This document shows, one piece after another, positions 17,629 to 26,800 of a DNA stretch of 38,648 nt (positions within the stretch are counted from its first letter, which is position 1; each line of letters opens with the position of its first letter). Both the position numbers and the translations under genes were made by a program. The notes below the pieces were generated by a model. That model made no database searches, was not told the origin of the DNA, and saw nothing but the letters and a program-made list of their open reading frames with translations. Location of the stretch: NCBI GenBank assembly GCA_045627045.1, contig JAZQMY010000069.1:1-38648 (forward strand). Direction: 5' to 3'. This DNA comes from SIG351 sp045627045. GTDB taxonomy: Bacteria > Bacillota > Clostridia > HGM11327.

Positions 17629-18430
17629 TGAAACAAAGCGGCTTTTGCCGTTTGCCCCTGACAGCGAGAATATAGTCAAGCTGATTTTTGAAGAGGTGAC
17701 GGGAAGAGACGCTTTTCTTGAACGTATTTCCGGAGGGGAGGTCTCGGAAAGTGAGACTGCAAAAATAACTGAAATGGTTTCAAAGTGCATGAACGGAGAG
17801 CCTGTTCAGTATGTCACCGGAAAACAGTATTTTATGGGAAACGAATTTGCCGTAACGCCTGACGTGCTTATCCCGAGGGCAGATACGGAGATACTTGCCG
17901 AGGCGGTGATCAAGTATTCAAAGGGCAAGCGGCTGAATATTCTTGATTTATGCACGGGAAGCGGATGCATCGGCATTAGCGCAGCAAAGGCTGTGCCTGA
18001 GGCGACCGTTTGCTGTTCGGATATAAGCGAGGCGGCAATAGAGGTGGCAAAATCAAATATAATCAGAAACAAAACAGAAAAGAACACTGTGACCCTTGTT
18101 TCCGATATGTTTGAAAAGTGCGGAGTTTATGACGTCATTGCATCGAATCCGCCGTATATCCCGAAGAAAGTGATCAGTACGCTTGAAAAAAGAGTGAAGG
18201 ACCATGAGCCGCATTCTGCTCTTGACGGCGGGAATGACGGGCTTGATTTCTACAGACAGATCGCGCTTGAGGCAGGCGGGCATCTTTCTGAAAACGGCAG
18301 GCTTTTCCTTGAGATAGGATATGATCAGAAGGAAAGTGTGACAAAGCTTCTTGATAAAGCCGGCTTTTCTGATATAGTCTGCCTGAAGGATTATTCGGGA
18401 AATGACAGAGTCATTATCTGCAGAAAATAA
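17603..18430 (+). CDS. prmC: release factor glutamine methyltransferase
   Basis: Methylates the glutamine of the GGQ motif in release factors using S-adenosylmethionine. The 275 residues have a helical N-terminal domain with EPVQYVTGKQYFMG and LIPRADTE, the SAM-binding motif LDLCTGSGCIGIS (about 114), and the catalytic NPPY motif in SNPPYIP (about 182). It overlaps the preceding DUF1385 gene by 26 nt. It stands directly before its substrate gene prfA, a classic pairing. The ribosome binding site is weak, consistent with translational coupling. Confidence 0.96.
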   Translation: MTAKKLISDETKRLLPFAPDSENIVKLIFEEVTGRDAFLERISGGEVSESETAKITEMVSKCMNGEPVQYVTGKQYFMGNEFAVTPDVLIPRADTEILAEAVIKYSKGKRLNILDLCTGSGCIGISAAKAVPEATVCCSDISEAAIEVAKSNIIRNKTEKNTVTLVSDMFEKCGVYDVIASNPPYIPKKVISTLEKRVKDHEPHSALDGGNDGLDFYRQIALEAGGHLSENGRLFLEIGYDQKESVTKLLDKAGFSDIVCLKDYSGNDRVIICRK

Positions 18431-18447
18431 AAACGAAGGAGATCATT

Positions 18448-19524
18448 ATGTCAATAGAAAACAGACTTGAATGTATTGAGCAGAGATATTATGAGCTTGA
18501 GCAGATGATTTCCGATGTTACTCTGATGGAAGACAGAGAGAAATGGCAGAAGCTGACAAAGGAACACGCAGATCTTTATGAAGTAGTAGAGAAAATCCGC
18601 GAATATAACAAGCAGAAAAAAGAACTTGAGGAAGCCCGCCAGATGGCTGAAGAGGAAACGGATCCGGAAATGAAGGATTTGTTTATCTCAGAGGAAAAAA
18701 GCCTCAGAGCCGCTCTTGAGACCTCGTACGGCGAATTACTGAAATATCTTATACCAAAGAACCCGGATGACGAAAAAAACGTTATCCTTGAAATCCGCGG
18801 CGGCACGGGCGGTGATGAAGCGGCACTTTTCGGAAGCAGCCTTCTGCGTATGTATCAGCGTTATGCCGAAAGACACGGCTGGAAACTTTCCGTCATGAGC
18901 AGCAATATAACGGAGCTTGGCGGCGTCAAGGAAGCCGTTTGCGAGATAAAGGGAAAAGGCGTTTTTGAGAAAATGAAGTATGAGAGCGGCGTTCATAGAG
19001 TTCAGAGAGTGCCTGTGACGGAGAGCGGAGGAAGAATTCACACTTCCACCGCAACTGTTGTCGTAATGCCTGAGGCAGAGGAAATAGATCACGTTGATAT
19101 AGATATCAATGACATCAGAATAGATACGTTCCGTGCATCGGGACACGGCGGTCAGTACATCAATATGACCGATTCTGCCGTCAGAATCACGCATATCCCG
19201 ACGGGACTCGTGGTATCATGTCAGGATGAGAAATCCCAGCTGAAGAACAAGGAGCGTGCAATGCAGGTGCTGAAGTCAAGGCTTCTTGCCAAAATGCAGA
19301 GCGAACAGGCAGCGCAGTATACCGAGGACAGAAGATCGCAGATAGGCTCGGGAGACAGATCCGAAAAAATCAGAACATATAATTTTCCACAGGGGCGTGT
19401 GACCGACCACAGAATAAATTTCACGATGTTCAATATAGAAGCTTTTATCGACGGCGACATGGACGTCATACTGGATGAGATCATTGCACGGGAAACATCC
19501 GAAAAACTCGCCAATATGAACTGA
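18448..19524 (+). CDS. prfA: peptide chain release factor 1
   Basis: Recognises UAA/UAG stop codons and triggers peptide release. The 358 residues are normal. The stop-codon-reading tripeptide P-V-T is visible in RVQRVPVTESGG (about 188-190), identifying RF1 and not RF2. The GGQ catalytic motif is in GHGGQYINMTDSAVR (about 234). Helical N-terminal domain, AAGGAG binding site. It lies 17 bp after prmC, whose product modifies this GGQ glutamine. Confidence 0.97.
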   Translation: MSIENRLECIEQRYYELEQMISDVTLMEDREKWQKLTKEHADLYEVVEKIREYNKQKKELEEARQMAEEETDPEMKDLFISEEKSLRAALETSYGELLKYLIPKNPDDEKNVILEIRGGTGGDEAALFGSSLLRMYQRYAERHGWKLSVMSSNITELGGVKEAVCEIKGKGVFEKMKYESGVHRVQRVPVTESGGRIHTSTATVVVMPEAEEIDHVDIDINDIRIDTFRASGHGGQYINMTDSAVRITHIPTGLVVSCQDEKSQLKNKERAMQVLKSRLLAKMQSEQAAQYTEDRRSQIGSGDRSEKIRTYNFPQGRVTDHRINFTMFNIEAFIDGDMDVILDEIIARETSEKLANMN

Positions 19525-19582
19525 TTTGTACGAAAAGTGAGAAAATAATAGCTTTTATACGAAAAAAACCGATTTTTTGCTA

Positions 19583-19611
19583 TTGATTTTTATCAACTTA
19601 TGTGTTATACT
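19583..19611 (+). promoter_or_regulatory. sigma-A promoter for the 19670 gene and ispDF
   Basis: TTGATT (19583-19588), 17-bp spacer, TATACT (19606-19611). A small leader hairpin AGAAC/GTTCT follows near 19635-19650, before the AAGGAG site. Confidence 0.7.
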
Positions 19612-19669
19612 AAAATAAAAACTATACTAAAGAAGAACGAGACAGTTCTTTTCGGAAGGAGAAAAAATT

Positions 19670-20089
19670 ATGGCAAATATTTTCAATAAAAACGGCCAGA
19701 GTTCTGCGGCTCAGAAGAGAAAAGCCGAGCTCAGAAAAAAGATTGACGAATGCTCAGGCAATATCACAACGCTGAAAATGAAGATGGGCGATGCGATTTA
19801 CACTGCATACAGAAACGGCGATACGGCTTACGATTCATGCGAAGAAGTTTGCCGTCAGATAGATGCTTTCTATGCAGAAATCAGGAAGCATAATACGGCT
19901 CTGCTTGCGGTTGACGGATTCAGACTCTGCTGCAGTGAGGATTGCAAAAAGAAAATTGCGCTTGAGGCCTGCTATTGCTCATACTGCGGTACAAAGCAGA
20001 TACCCATTGATTCCGAAGCAGAGGCTGAAATCAGCGACGTAAAGCCGGCACAGCAGGATGAAGAAGCGGCTGCAGAGCAGAAAAAGTAA
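19670..20089 (+). CDS. small protein with C-terminal zinc-ribbon-like cysteines
   Basis: Unrecognised 139-residue cytoplasmic protein. A basic, probably coiled-coil N-terminal half (KRKAELRKKIDECSGNI … RQIDAFYAEIRKHNTALL) is followed by a cluster of cysteines, LCCSEDCKKK … CYCSYCGTKQIP (about 85-108). This resembles a zinc ribbon preceded by a helical bundle. The C-terminus is acidic and Ala/Glu/Gln-rich. It has its own promoter, a strong AAGGAG site, and lies 8 bp before ispD, so it probably heads the transcript that carries ispD-ispF. Function unknown. Confidence 0.8.
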   Translation: MANIFNKNGQSSAAQKRKAELRKKIDECSGNITTLKMKMGDAIYTAYRNGDTAYDSCEEVCRQIDAFYAEIRKHNTALLAVDGFRLCCSEDCKKKIALEACYCSYCGTKQIPIDSEAEAEISDVKPAQQDEEAAAEQKK

Positions 20090-20097
20090 TACATATT

Positions 20098-20769
20098 ATG
20101 GAAAAAAGAGCAGATGCGGTGATAGTTGCCGCAGGCTGCGGCATACGTTCAGGTCTGTCATATCCGAAGCAGTTCTTCGAGGTCGGGGGCAGGCCTGTTC
20201 TTGCGTATACGGCTGAGGCTTTTCTTTCGTATGAAGGAGTAAAGAGCGTGGTGATTGTGCTTCCGGAGGAGAATTTTGAGGAGTACAGGGCTTATATGCA
20301 GAAATTCACTGATTCAGACCGTGTGAAATACGTTTGCGGCGGCAAAGAAAGAATGAATTCCGTTTATAACGGGCTTCTTGCACTCGAGGAGGATCATGCT
20401 CCTGTGGTGCTGATCCATGACGGAGTCAGACCGTTTGTTACGGAGAGAATAATTACGGATTGCATAGAGTCTGCCGAAAGGTTCGGCACGGCACTTGCGG
20501 CGGTCAAGGTCACTGATACGGTAAAGAGAGTAAAAAACGGGATCGTAGCGGATACCGTTGACAGGGAAGAGCTGTATCTCGCACAGACACCGCAGGCATT
20601 TCTCTATGAGCTCATAATTGCGGCGTACGATACCGCTTTTGATGAAGGCAAGAGCTTCACTGACGATTGCGGAGTGTGTGAAAACATTGGCGCAAGGATC
20701 AGGATCGTGAACGGAAGCAAGGATAATATAAAGCTGACATTACCGGAGGATTTTGAAAAACTGAAATGA
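20098..20769 (+). CDS. ispD: 2-C-methyl-D-erythritol 4-phosphate cytidylyltransferase
   Basis: Third step of the MEP isoprenoid pathway, joining CTP and MEP to give CDP-ME. The 223 residues have the nucleotide-binding loop AAGCGIRSGLSYPKQF, the central IHDGVRPFV signature (about 113-121), and AQTPQAF near residue 165. The start has no clear Shine-Dalgarno and lies 8 bp after the previous stop, suggesting translational coupling. It overlaps ispF by four bases (ATGA), as in many bacteria where D and F are adjacent or fused. Confidence 0.96.
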   Translation: MEKRADAVIVAAGCGIRSGLSYPKQFFEVGGRPVLAYTAEAFLSYEGVKSVVIVLPEENFEEYRAYMQKFTDSDRVKYVCGGKERMNSVYNGLLALEEDHAPVVLIHDGVRPFVTERIITDCIESAERFGTALAAVKVTDTVKRVKNGIVADTVDREELYLAQTPQAFLYELIIAAYDTAFDEGKSFTDDCGVCENIGARIRIVNGSKDNIKLTLPEDFEKLK

Positions 20770-21242
20770 GAATCGGCATTGGCTATGATATACACAGACT
20801 GGTTTCTGACAGAAAATTGATAATAGGCGGAGTGGAAATACCGTACGAAAAGGGGCTTCTGGGCCATTCGGATGCGGATGTTCTCGTTCACGCCGTAATA
20901 GATGCGCTTTTCGGAGCGGCGGCGCTCGGAGATATAGGTCGACATTTCCCGGATACGGATGAAAGGTACAGAGGTGCTGACAGTATGGTGCTTCTTGCGG
21001 AAGCAAAGAGGCTTATTGGGGAGGCAGGGTATTATATTGTGAATATTGATTCCAACGTAATAGCCCAGAAGCCGAAGCTCATGCCGTATATAGATTCCAT
21101 GCGGGAAAATATAGCATCGGTACTCGGAATGTCTTCGGGAGATGTTTCCGTCAAAGCAAGAACAAATGAAAAACAGGATTCCGTCGGAAACGGCGAGAGT
21201 ATTCAGGCTCAGGCAGTTGTCCTGATAGAGAAAAGAATATAA
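20766..21242 (+). CDS. ispF: 2-C-methyl-D-erythritol 2,4-cyclodiphosphate synthase
   Basis: Fifth step of the MEP pathway, cyclising CDP-ME 2-phosphate to MEcPP with release of CMP. The 158 residues match the family. Metal ligands are in GYDIHRL (D8, H10) and GHSDADV (with His before Ser-Asp), with ALGDIGRHFPD following. The late block reads ARTNEKQDSVGNGESI, a variant of the usual T-T-E-x-LGF-GRGEGI but keeping the T/E positions. The start ATG overlaps the ispD stop. ispH, the last MEP step, is also in the window at 24475. Confidence 0.95.
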   Translation: MRIGIGYDIHRLVSDRKLIIGGVEIPYEKGLLGHSDADVLVHAVIDALFGAAALGDIGRHFPDTDERYRGADSMVLLAEAKRLIGEAGYYIVNIDSNVIAQKPKLMPYIDSMRENIASVLGMSSGDVSVKARTNEKQDSVGNGESIQAQAVVLIEKRI

Positions 21243-21246
21243 AAAT

Positions 21247-21286
21247 AAACGGTCAGATGGAAACGCCCCGTCTGACCGTTTTGCTT
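21247..21286. terminator. bidirectional terminator between ispF and aconitase gene
   Basis: AAACGGTCAGA pairs perfectly with TCTGACCGTTT (21247-21257 and 21271-21281). It is T-rich on the right and A-rich on the left, between convergent genes. Confidence 0.9.
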
Positions 21287-21297
21287 TTTGTGATTTA

Positions 21298-23583
21298 TCA
21301 GAGATTCTTCTTGTAGTAGTTCATAAGACAGCCTGAAAGGATTATCTCTTTTTCCGTTGCTTCAAGACCGGGCAATGAGAGCTTCAGGTCAATCACTCTG
21401 CCGTCCTTCTTGACAATCTTGGCAGTGATTTCTTCTGCATTTGCGTTGAGAGCATCAACGATACCGCAGATAACGAGAGCATCACCGATTTCGATTTCGG
21501 GCTTTTCGGCAGCGATGAAAGGAAGCATACCCCAGTTGACGCAGTTGCTTCTGTAACGCTTTGTTGCATACTCAACTGCAATGTTAGCCCATCCGCCGAG
21601 AACTCTCTGGCATGATGCAGCCTGCTCTCTTGCAGAGCCGTCACCGGGCTTGTTTGCATAGATGAAGCTTCCGATACCTGTGTTCTCAGCATCAAGACTG
21701 ATTGAGAGGAGCTTCTCAAGTGCTTTGATTTCGTCTGACTTCTCACCGTTTTTGAATGCATCGTAAACCTCCTTTGAAGCCTTTGCGCGCTTAACGTATT
21801 CAGGCTCACGGCGGCTCAGAGCAAATTCAGCAAGCTTCATAGGATTGGAGCGGTAGGAAGATGTTTCACCTGACGGGATGAGCTCATCTGTTGTCGTAAC
21901 AGGATCATCAAGAACTGCTGCGGCGCAGAGAACGAGGTTGTTTTTCAGCTCGGGGATCTCCGGCCAGTCAACAATGTTCGGACCATAGCGAAGCTCAAGC
22001 TCCTTCTGCGGCTTTCCGAAGCCGTTATATACTCTGTTCTTGTAGATATTTGCGTTGAAATGATAATCGTAATGAGTCGGCTTTGTCTTGAGCTCGTCTG
22101 CGGAAGTAATAATTCCGCCGTTGATTGCTGTTGCGGCGATGGAACGTGCATCCATGAGAGCAACACCGGCAATCTGTCCCTGATTCGGCTTTGAGCCTTC
22201 TCTGTTCGGGAAGTTTCTTGTTGTGTGACGGATGCTGAGAGCGCCGTTTGCGGGAACGTCACCTGCACCGAAGCAAGGTCCGCAGAAAGGTGTCTTGATA
22301 ACTGCGCCGGCTTCGATGAGTTTCTCCATAGCACCTATTCTGTTCAGCTCGAAGTTGACAGGCTGGCTCTGCGGATATACGCTCAATGTAAACTCGTCCT
22401 GACCGATCGACTTGCCGTTGACGATATCTGCGGCATAGTAAACGTTTTCAAATGTACCGCCTGCACATCCTGCAATGATACCCTGATCGGCTCTTACGCC
22501 TCTGTCTGTGATCTTGCTGCGGAGTGAGAAATCCTTTGCACCCATAGTCGTTCTTGCGGTCTCTTCAACCTTTGCAAGGATATCTGCGGCATTTTCCGTG
22601 AATTCTCTTATCTGGAATGCATTTGACGGATGGAACGGAAGAGCAATCATAGGGAATACTCTGTCAAGATCGATATGGACTACCATATCGTAAAGAGCGA
22701 GATGATCCGGCTTGAGCTCCTTGTAATCGTTTTCTCTGCCGTGGATTCTGAAGTATTCCTTTGTGTGCTCATCAGTAGGCCAGATGGATGAGAGACAAGC
22801 CGTTTCGGTTGTCATTACATCAACTCCGGCACGGAAGTCCATTGAAAGACGACGAAGTCCGGGGCCTGCGAATTCAACGATCTTATTCTTGAGGAGACCT
22901 TCACCGAATGTAGCTCTGATAAGGTCAAGAGCAACGTCCATAGGTCCGATGTACTGTGAATTGAGCGTGTGAGTCATATAAACGAGAACGACTTCAGGAC
23001 GCTTTATGTCATATGTCTTTCCGACGAGCTGCTTTACGAGCTCAGGACCGCCTTCGCCGATACCGAGTGTACCGAATGCACCGTAACGAGTGTGGCTGTC
23101 AGAACCGAGGATCATCTTTCCGCATCCGGACATCATTTCTCTCATGTACTGATGGATAACGGCTTCGTGCGGCGGAACGAAAATACCGCCGTATTTCTTT
23201 GCAGCGGAGAGACCGAAGAGGTGATCGTCCTCGTTGATGGTTCCGCCTACGGCACAAAGTGAATTGTGGCAGTTTGTCATAACGTACGGAATAGGGAACT
23301 CCTTGAGACCGCTTGCTTTTGCAGTCTGAACGATGCCTACGTACGTGATATCGTGTGATGCCATTGCATCAAACTTGATTTTAAGAAAATCATCATTTCC
23401 GGAAGTATTGTGTTCGCTCAGAATACGATAAGCCATAGTGCCCTTGTAGGCTTCGCTGACTTCCTTCTGAGTAACCGGAGACAAGCCCTTTATTGCGAGG
23501 GCATTGTTTATGGATGAAAGATCGTCTGCCTTGTAGAAAGTATCATTTTCCACGAGAACATATTTTCCTTTGAGAACTCTCAT
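21298..23583 (-). CDS. aconitase-family hydratase
   Basis: A 761-residue [4Fe-4S] hydro-lyase of the aconitase superfamily, annotated in relatives as hydratase or aconitate hydratase. The likely Fe-S ligands are in GCAGGTFENVY and TPFCGPCFGAGD (Cys-Gly-Pro-Cys), giving the usual C…C-x-x-C set. The swivel domain at the C-terminal end has PGDGSAREQAASC (aconitase GSSRE-type motif) and RYRSNCVNWGMLPF. The activity inferred is citrate/isocitrate interconversion, feeding 2-oxoglutarate/glutamate synthesis, but related dehydratase substrates are not excluded. The start ATG follows an AGAAAGG site. It is monocistronic, divergent from plsC. Confidence 0.9.
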   Translation of the reverse strand: MRVLKGKYVLVENDTFYKADDLSSINNALAIKGLSPVTQKEVSEAYKGTMAYRILSEHNTSGNDDFLKIKFDAMASHDITYVGIVQTAKASGLKEFPIPYVMTNCHNSLCAVGGTINEDDHLFGLSAAKKYGGIFVPPHEAVIHQYMREMMSGCGKMILGSDSHTRYGAFGTLGIGEGGPELVKQLVGKTYDIKRPEVVLVYMTHTLNSQYIGPMDVALDLIRATFGEGLLKNKIVEFAGPGLRRLSMDFRAGVDVMTTETACLSSIWPTDEHTKEYFRIHGRENDYKELKPDHLALYDMVVHIDLDRVFPMIALPFHPSNAFQIREFTENAADILAKVEETARTTMGAKDFSLRSKITDRGVRADQGIIAGCAGGTFENVYYAADIVNGKSIGQDEFTLSVYPQSQPVNFELNRIGAMEKLIEAGAVIKTPFCGPCFGAGDVPANGALSIRHTTRNFPNREGSKPNQGQIAGVALMDARSIAATAINGGIITSADELKTKPTHYDYHFNANIYKNRVYNGFGKPQKELELRYGPNIVDWPEIPELKNNLVLCAAAVLDDPVTTTDELIPSGETSSYRSNPMKLAEFALSRREPEYVKRAKASKEVYDAFKNGEKSDEIKALEKLLSISLDAENTGIGSFIYANKPGDGSAREQAASCQRVLGGWANIAVEYATKRYRSNCVNWGMLPFIAAEKPEIEIGDALVICGIVDALNANAEEITAKIVKKDGRVIDLKLSLPGLEATEKEIILSGCLMNYYKKNL

Positions 23584-23757
23584 TTGTGAAATTACCTTTC
23601 TTGATATTTAAAAAATTATTTTATATATTATACACTATTATTCAAAAAAAATAAAGAGGCATTTTGCCAAAAAGATGCGCTTTGACTTGTTTTTTAAGCA
23701 ATGGAAAAATAAGTGCAGTAAAAAACAAACTATTTCTGCAAAAAAATAAAATAGGTG

Positions 23758-23786
23758 TTGCATTTTTTTCGGTTTTGTGTTAAAAT
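23758..23786 (+). promoter_or_regulatory. sigma-A promoter of plsC
   Basis: TTGCAT (23758-23763), 17-bp spacer, TAAAAT (23781-23786) with extended TGt, 32 bp before the plsC start. On the other strand a TATAAT near 23625 probably belongs to the divergent aconitase gene, but its -35 is poor. Confidence 0.65.
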
Positions 23787-23818
23787 AAAGAATATGAGTA
23801 CACTGGAGGAAGGCATAT

Positions 23819-24421
23819 ATGTTCAGCAGAGTAATTAGGGGAATATCTGTTTTTCTTGCAGTGATTGCTTTCAATATCAAATACAGATTTCATGCTGTCG
23901 GGGCTGAGAATATCCCGAAGGAAGGTCCTGTGCTCATCTGTGCGAACCACAGGAAGGCAGAGGATCCGATACTGATTTATCTGGCATACAGAAAAAGATT
24001 TATTCATTTCTATGCAAAGCAGGCTCTCTTCAAAGGCAGATTCATGAAGTGGTACCTTGAGAAGGTATGCGGCACGAGAGCCGTATCCCACAGCGGCGCT
24101 GATATAGGCGCGATCAAGTGGGGCGTGGAGAAGCTGAAGGCCGGAGAAGTGGTGGGAATTTTCCCCGAGGGAACAAGAAACAGAACCGATGCACCTCTGC
24201 TTGAGCTTCAGAGCGGAACTGCTCTTGTGGCACATATGTCAAAGGCAAAGGTGGTCACGGCGACTGTAAATTGTACTCATAAATGGTTTTCACAGTGTGA
24301 GGTTGTGTTTTCTGAACCGCTTGACCTTGACGAATTGTATTCAAAAAGGGTTGATGCGGACGGAAAAGAGCAGATAATGCAAAAAATTCGGGAAAATATA
24401 TTAAAATCTTTAAAAAAGTGA
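23819..24421 (+). CDS. plsC: 1-acyl-sn-glycerol-3-phosphate acyltransferase
   Basis: Acylates lysophosphatidic acid to phosphatidic acid at the membrane. The 200 residues have a short hydrophobic N-terminus (about 5-20), the catalytic H-x4-D motif in NHRKAEDP (His44, Asp49), and the glycerol-phosphate-binding FPEGTRNRT (about 114-122). Start ATG behind GGAGG. It is followed one base later by the ispH promoter. The order plsC–ispH(-S1), often preceded by cmk, is typical in Clostridia. Confidence 0.95.
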   Translation: MFSRVIRGISVFLAVIAFNIKYRFHAVGAENIPKEGPVLICANHRKAEDPILIYLAYRKRFIHFYAKQALFKGRFMKWYLEKVCGTRAVSHSGADIGAIKWGVEKLKAGEVVGIFPEGTRNRTDAPLLELQSGTALVAHMSKAKVVTATVNCTHKWFSQCEVVFSEPLDLDELYSKRVDADGKEQIMQKIRENILKSLKK

Positions 24422-24450
24422 TTGAAATTTTTCCTGTTTTGTTATATAAT
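24422..24450 (+). promoter_or_regulatory. sigma-A promoter of ispH-S1
   Basis: TTGAAA (24422-24427), 17-bp spacer, TATAAT (24445-24450), starting immediately after the plsC stop codon. This gives a very short leader before the TTG start at 24475. Confidence 0.8.
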
Positions 24451-24474
24451 AATTAGTAATTTGGCGAGGTTTTT

Positions 24475-26577
24475 TTGAACGTTACCGTAAGTAAACATTC
24501 AGGCTTTTGCTTTGGTGTTCAGAGAGCAGTTGATCTGGCTCTGAATGAAGCTCAGCTTTCGGGCAGCGTATTCACGCTCGGACCGATAATTCATAACTCT
24601 TTTGTGGTAAATGATCTTGCTTCAAAGGGCGTGACTGCGGTTGATTCCGTCAGTCAGGCCGAGGGAGCGGTGCTTGTCATCCGTTCACACGGAGTCGGCA
24701 GGAAGGTCTATGAAGAGGCTGAGGCAAAATGCAGTAAACTCGTTGATGCAACCTGTCCTTTTGTGAAGAAGATTCATGAGCTTGTCAGAGAGTATTCTTC
24801 AAAGGGATATACTATAGTCATAGCGGGCAAAAAGGATCACCCTGAGGTCATTGGCATCATGGGCTGGTCAGACAGCAACACATTCGTGGTTGACTGTGCG
24901 GAGGATATAGACCTGATTCCGCTTGACGAAAATAAAAAAATATGCCTTGTTGCGCAGACAACAATAGATATGAAGCATTTTGAGACATTGAGAAGCGAAA
25001 TCGTTTCAAGATTCCCCGAAGCGCTCATATTCAATACAATATGCTCTGCGACGGCAAAAAGGCAGCAGGCCGCAGAGGAACTTTCAAAGAACGTTGATGT
25101 GATGTATGTCATCGGCGATGAGAAAAGCTCAAATACAAAGAGACTCTACGAGCTCTGCAAAAAACATTGCAATAACACTTTTGCTGTGCAAAGCGCGGCA
25201 GATGTTATGAATATTTATGGCAACGCCAGAATTGGTATCGTTGCCGGTGCATCGACACCCGATTGGGTGATCAGGGAGGTAATCAGTAAGATGACGGAAG
25301 AGCAGATCGTTACTTCAGAAGAAGTAGTTGAAGAAGCAAAAATGGAAGACTTTGAAAAGTCTATGGTAAAGCTGCACAAGGGCTCAGTTGTAAACGGCAC
25401 AGTAATTTATGCTACAGATGATGCTGTTTATGTAAATCTCGGCTACAAGGCAGACGGTGTTATTCCTAAGAGCGAATACAAGCTCGAGGAAGGTCAGACA
25501 CTTTCAGACGTTGCCGCTAAGGGCGATGTTGTGGAAGTTGAAGTTGCAGAGCTTAATGACGGCGACGGCAACGTTATTCTTTCAAGAAAGCCTACAGTTG
25601 AAAAGGCTGCATGGGTAAATGTTCTTGCAGTAAAGGAAAACGATGAAATAGTTACAGTTAAGGTTACTGAGGCAGTTAAGGGCGGTGCTCTCGCTACATA
25701 CGAGACATTCAGAGTATTCATCCCTGCTTCACATCTTGCTGTTCATTTTGTTAAGAACGTTGAGACATTTGTTGGCAAGGAACTCAAGGTTAAGTTCATT
25801 GATGTTGATCCTGCTGCAAAGAGAATCGTTGCTTCCAGAAAGATCGTTGCTCAGGAAGAGCGCGCTAAGAAGGAAGAAGCATTCTGGGAGAGCCATAAGG
25901 TTGGCGATATCGTTAAGGGCAAGGTTAAGAACATTGCTGCATTCGGCGCATTTGTTGACCTCGGCTTGTTTGACGGTCTCATCCACATCAGCGAGCTTTC
26001 ATGGGATTCATCAAAGCCTGTTGCTGAAACAGTAAGCGTTGGCGAAGAAGTTGAAGCTAAGATCGTTGCTATCGACAGAGAGAACAACAAGATTTCACTC
26101 AACCGCAGAGCACTTCTCCCGCATCCGTGGGAATCAGTAAGCGAGAAGTACGCTGAAGGCGACGTAGTTAAGGTAAGAGTAACAACAATCCTTGATTTCG
26201 GCGCAATCGTTGCTATCGAGCCTCACATCAACGGCGTTCTCCACATTTCTCAGATCTCACGCAAGAGAGTAGAGAAGGTTGCAGACGTTCTCAACGTTGG
26301 TGATGAATTCGAAGTTAAGATCATGGCTATCGAGCCTGAAAAGCGTCGTATCTCCGTAAGCAAGAAGGCACTTGAGCCTAAGCCCGAAAAGGCTGCTGAC
26401 GGCGAAAGAAAGCCGAGAGCTGACAAGGCTTCAGGCGATGCTCCTAAGAAGAGGAGAGCTCCTAAGGCTGAAAAGCAGGAAGCATCTCCTTACACAAAGG
26501 AAGATATGACAATCAACCTCGGTGATTTCTTCCCGCAGGAAATGCTCGACGAAATCAGAGAGGCAGAGAAGAACTGA
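24475..26577 (+). CDS. ispH: bifunctional HMBPP reductase (IspH) / ribosomal protein S1 fusion
   Basis: A 700-residue fusion. The N-terminal IspH (about 1-280) is the last MEP-pathway enzyme, reducing HMBPP to IPP and DMAPP; its three [4Fe-4S] ligands are Cys12 (SGFCFGV), Cys94 (DATCPF) and Cys190 (NTICSAT). The C-terminal half has four S1 RNA-binding domains at about 302-371, 386-455, 475-545 and 560-630, typified by VKGKVKNIAAFGAFVDLG and DGLIHISEL. A Lys/Pro-rich, basic tail follows. This fusion is established in Clostridia. The start is TTG with GAGG 5 nt upstream. From about 25320 the codon use shifts to highly expressed type (AAG, GTT, GCT) compared with the IspH half, suggesting the two halves keep different codon histories. 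Confidence 0.95.
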   Translation: MNVTVSKHSGFCFGVQRAVDLALNEAQLSGSVFTLGPIIHNSFVVNDLASKGVTAVDSVSQAEGAVLVIRSHGVGRKVYEEAEAKCSKLVDATCPFVKKIHELVREYSSKGYTIVIAGKKDHPEVIGIMGWSDSNTFVVDCAEDIDLIPLDENKKICLVAQTTIDMKHFETLRSEIVSRFPEALIFNTICSATAKRQQAAEELSKNVDVMYVIGDEKSSNTKRLYELCKKHCNNTFAVQSAADVMNIYGNARIGIVAGASTPDWVIREVISKMTEEQIVTSEEVVEEAKMEDFEKSMVKLHKGSVVNGTVIYATDDAVYVNLGYKADGVIPKSEYKLEEGQTLSDVAAKGDVVEVEVAELNDGDGNVILSRKPTVEKAAWVNVLAVKENDEIVTVKVTEAVKGGALATYETFRVFIPASHLAVHFVKNVETFVGKELKVKFIDVDPAAKRIVASRKIVAQEERAKKEEAFWESHKVGDIVKGKVKNIAAFGAFVDLGLFDGLIHISELSWDSSKPVAETVSVGEEVEAKIVAIDRENNKISLNRRALLPHPWESVSEKYAEGDVVKVRVTTILDFGAIVAIEPHINGVLHISQISRKRVEKVADVLNVGDEFEVKIMAIEPEKRRISVSKKALEPKPEKAADGERKPRADKASGDAPKKRRAPKAEKQEASPYTKEDMTINLGDFFPQEMLDEIREAEKN

Positions 26578-26621
26578 TAAATAAATTAGAAACTTCCGTC
26601 TATTAATTAGTATATATTATT

Positions 26622-26655
26622 CCGGCACATGAGGGAAATCTCTCTTATGTGCCGG
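26622..26655 (+). terminator. stem-loop after ispH-S1 (terminator without T-run)
   Basis: CCGGCACAT pairs with ATGTGCCGG and the stem continues inside to about 15 bp with two G·U pairs. It lies 45 bp after the stop codon. The following bases are TAATAG, so termination may be weak or the hairpin may stabilise the 3' end. Confidence 0.55.
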
Positions 26656-26722
26656 TAATAGACTTAAATCGGCGGCAACTTTTTATCTATGCTTTTTGAA
26701 ACAAGCAGAAAGCATATTATAT

Positions 26723-26799
26723 CTGGGTGTAGCGCAGTTTGGTAGCGCGCTTGAATGGGGTTCAAGAGGTCGCAGGTTCAACTCCTGTCACCCAGACCA
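26723..26799 (+). tRNA. tRNA-Pro(GGG)
   Basis: Complete 77-nt cloverleaf. The acceptor CTGGGTG pairs with CACCCAG, followed by discriminator A and an encoded CCA (26797-26799). The D arm contains AGCGCAGTTTGGTAGCGC. The anticodon stem CTTGA/TCAAG encloses the loop ATGGGGT, giving anticodon GGG (reads CCC/CCU, proline). The T arm is GCAGG-TTCAACT-CCTGT. No convincing promoter could be fixed immediately upstream. Confidence 0.96.
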
Positions 26800-26800
26800 A

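Noticed and set aside
24475..26577. IspH–S1 fusion as a novel gene
   Set aside because: This fusion is established in Clostridia; only the codon step and possible internal start are worth a look.
26689..26722. Promoter of tRNA-Pro from TTGAAA (26696) and TATTAT (26715)
   Set aside because: The spacer is only 13 bp and the -10 would abut the first base of the tRNA; transcription from further upstream is more likely.
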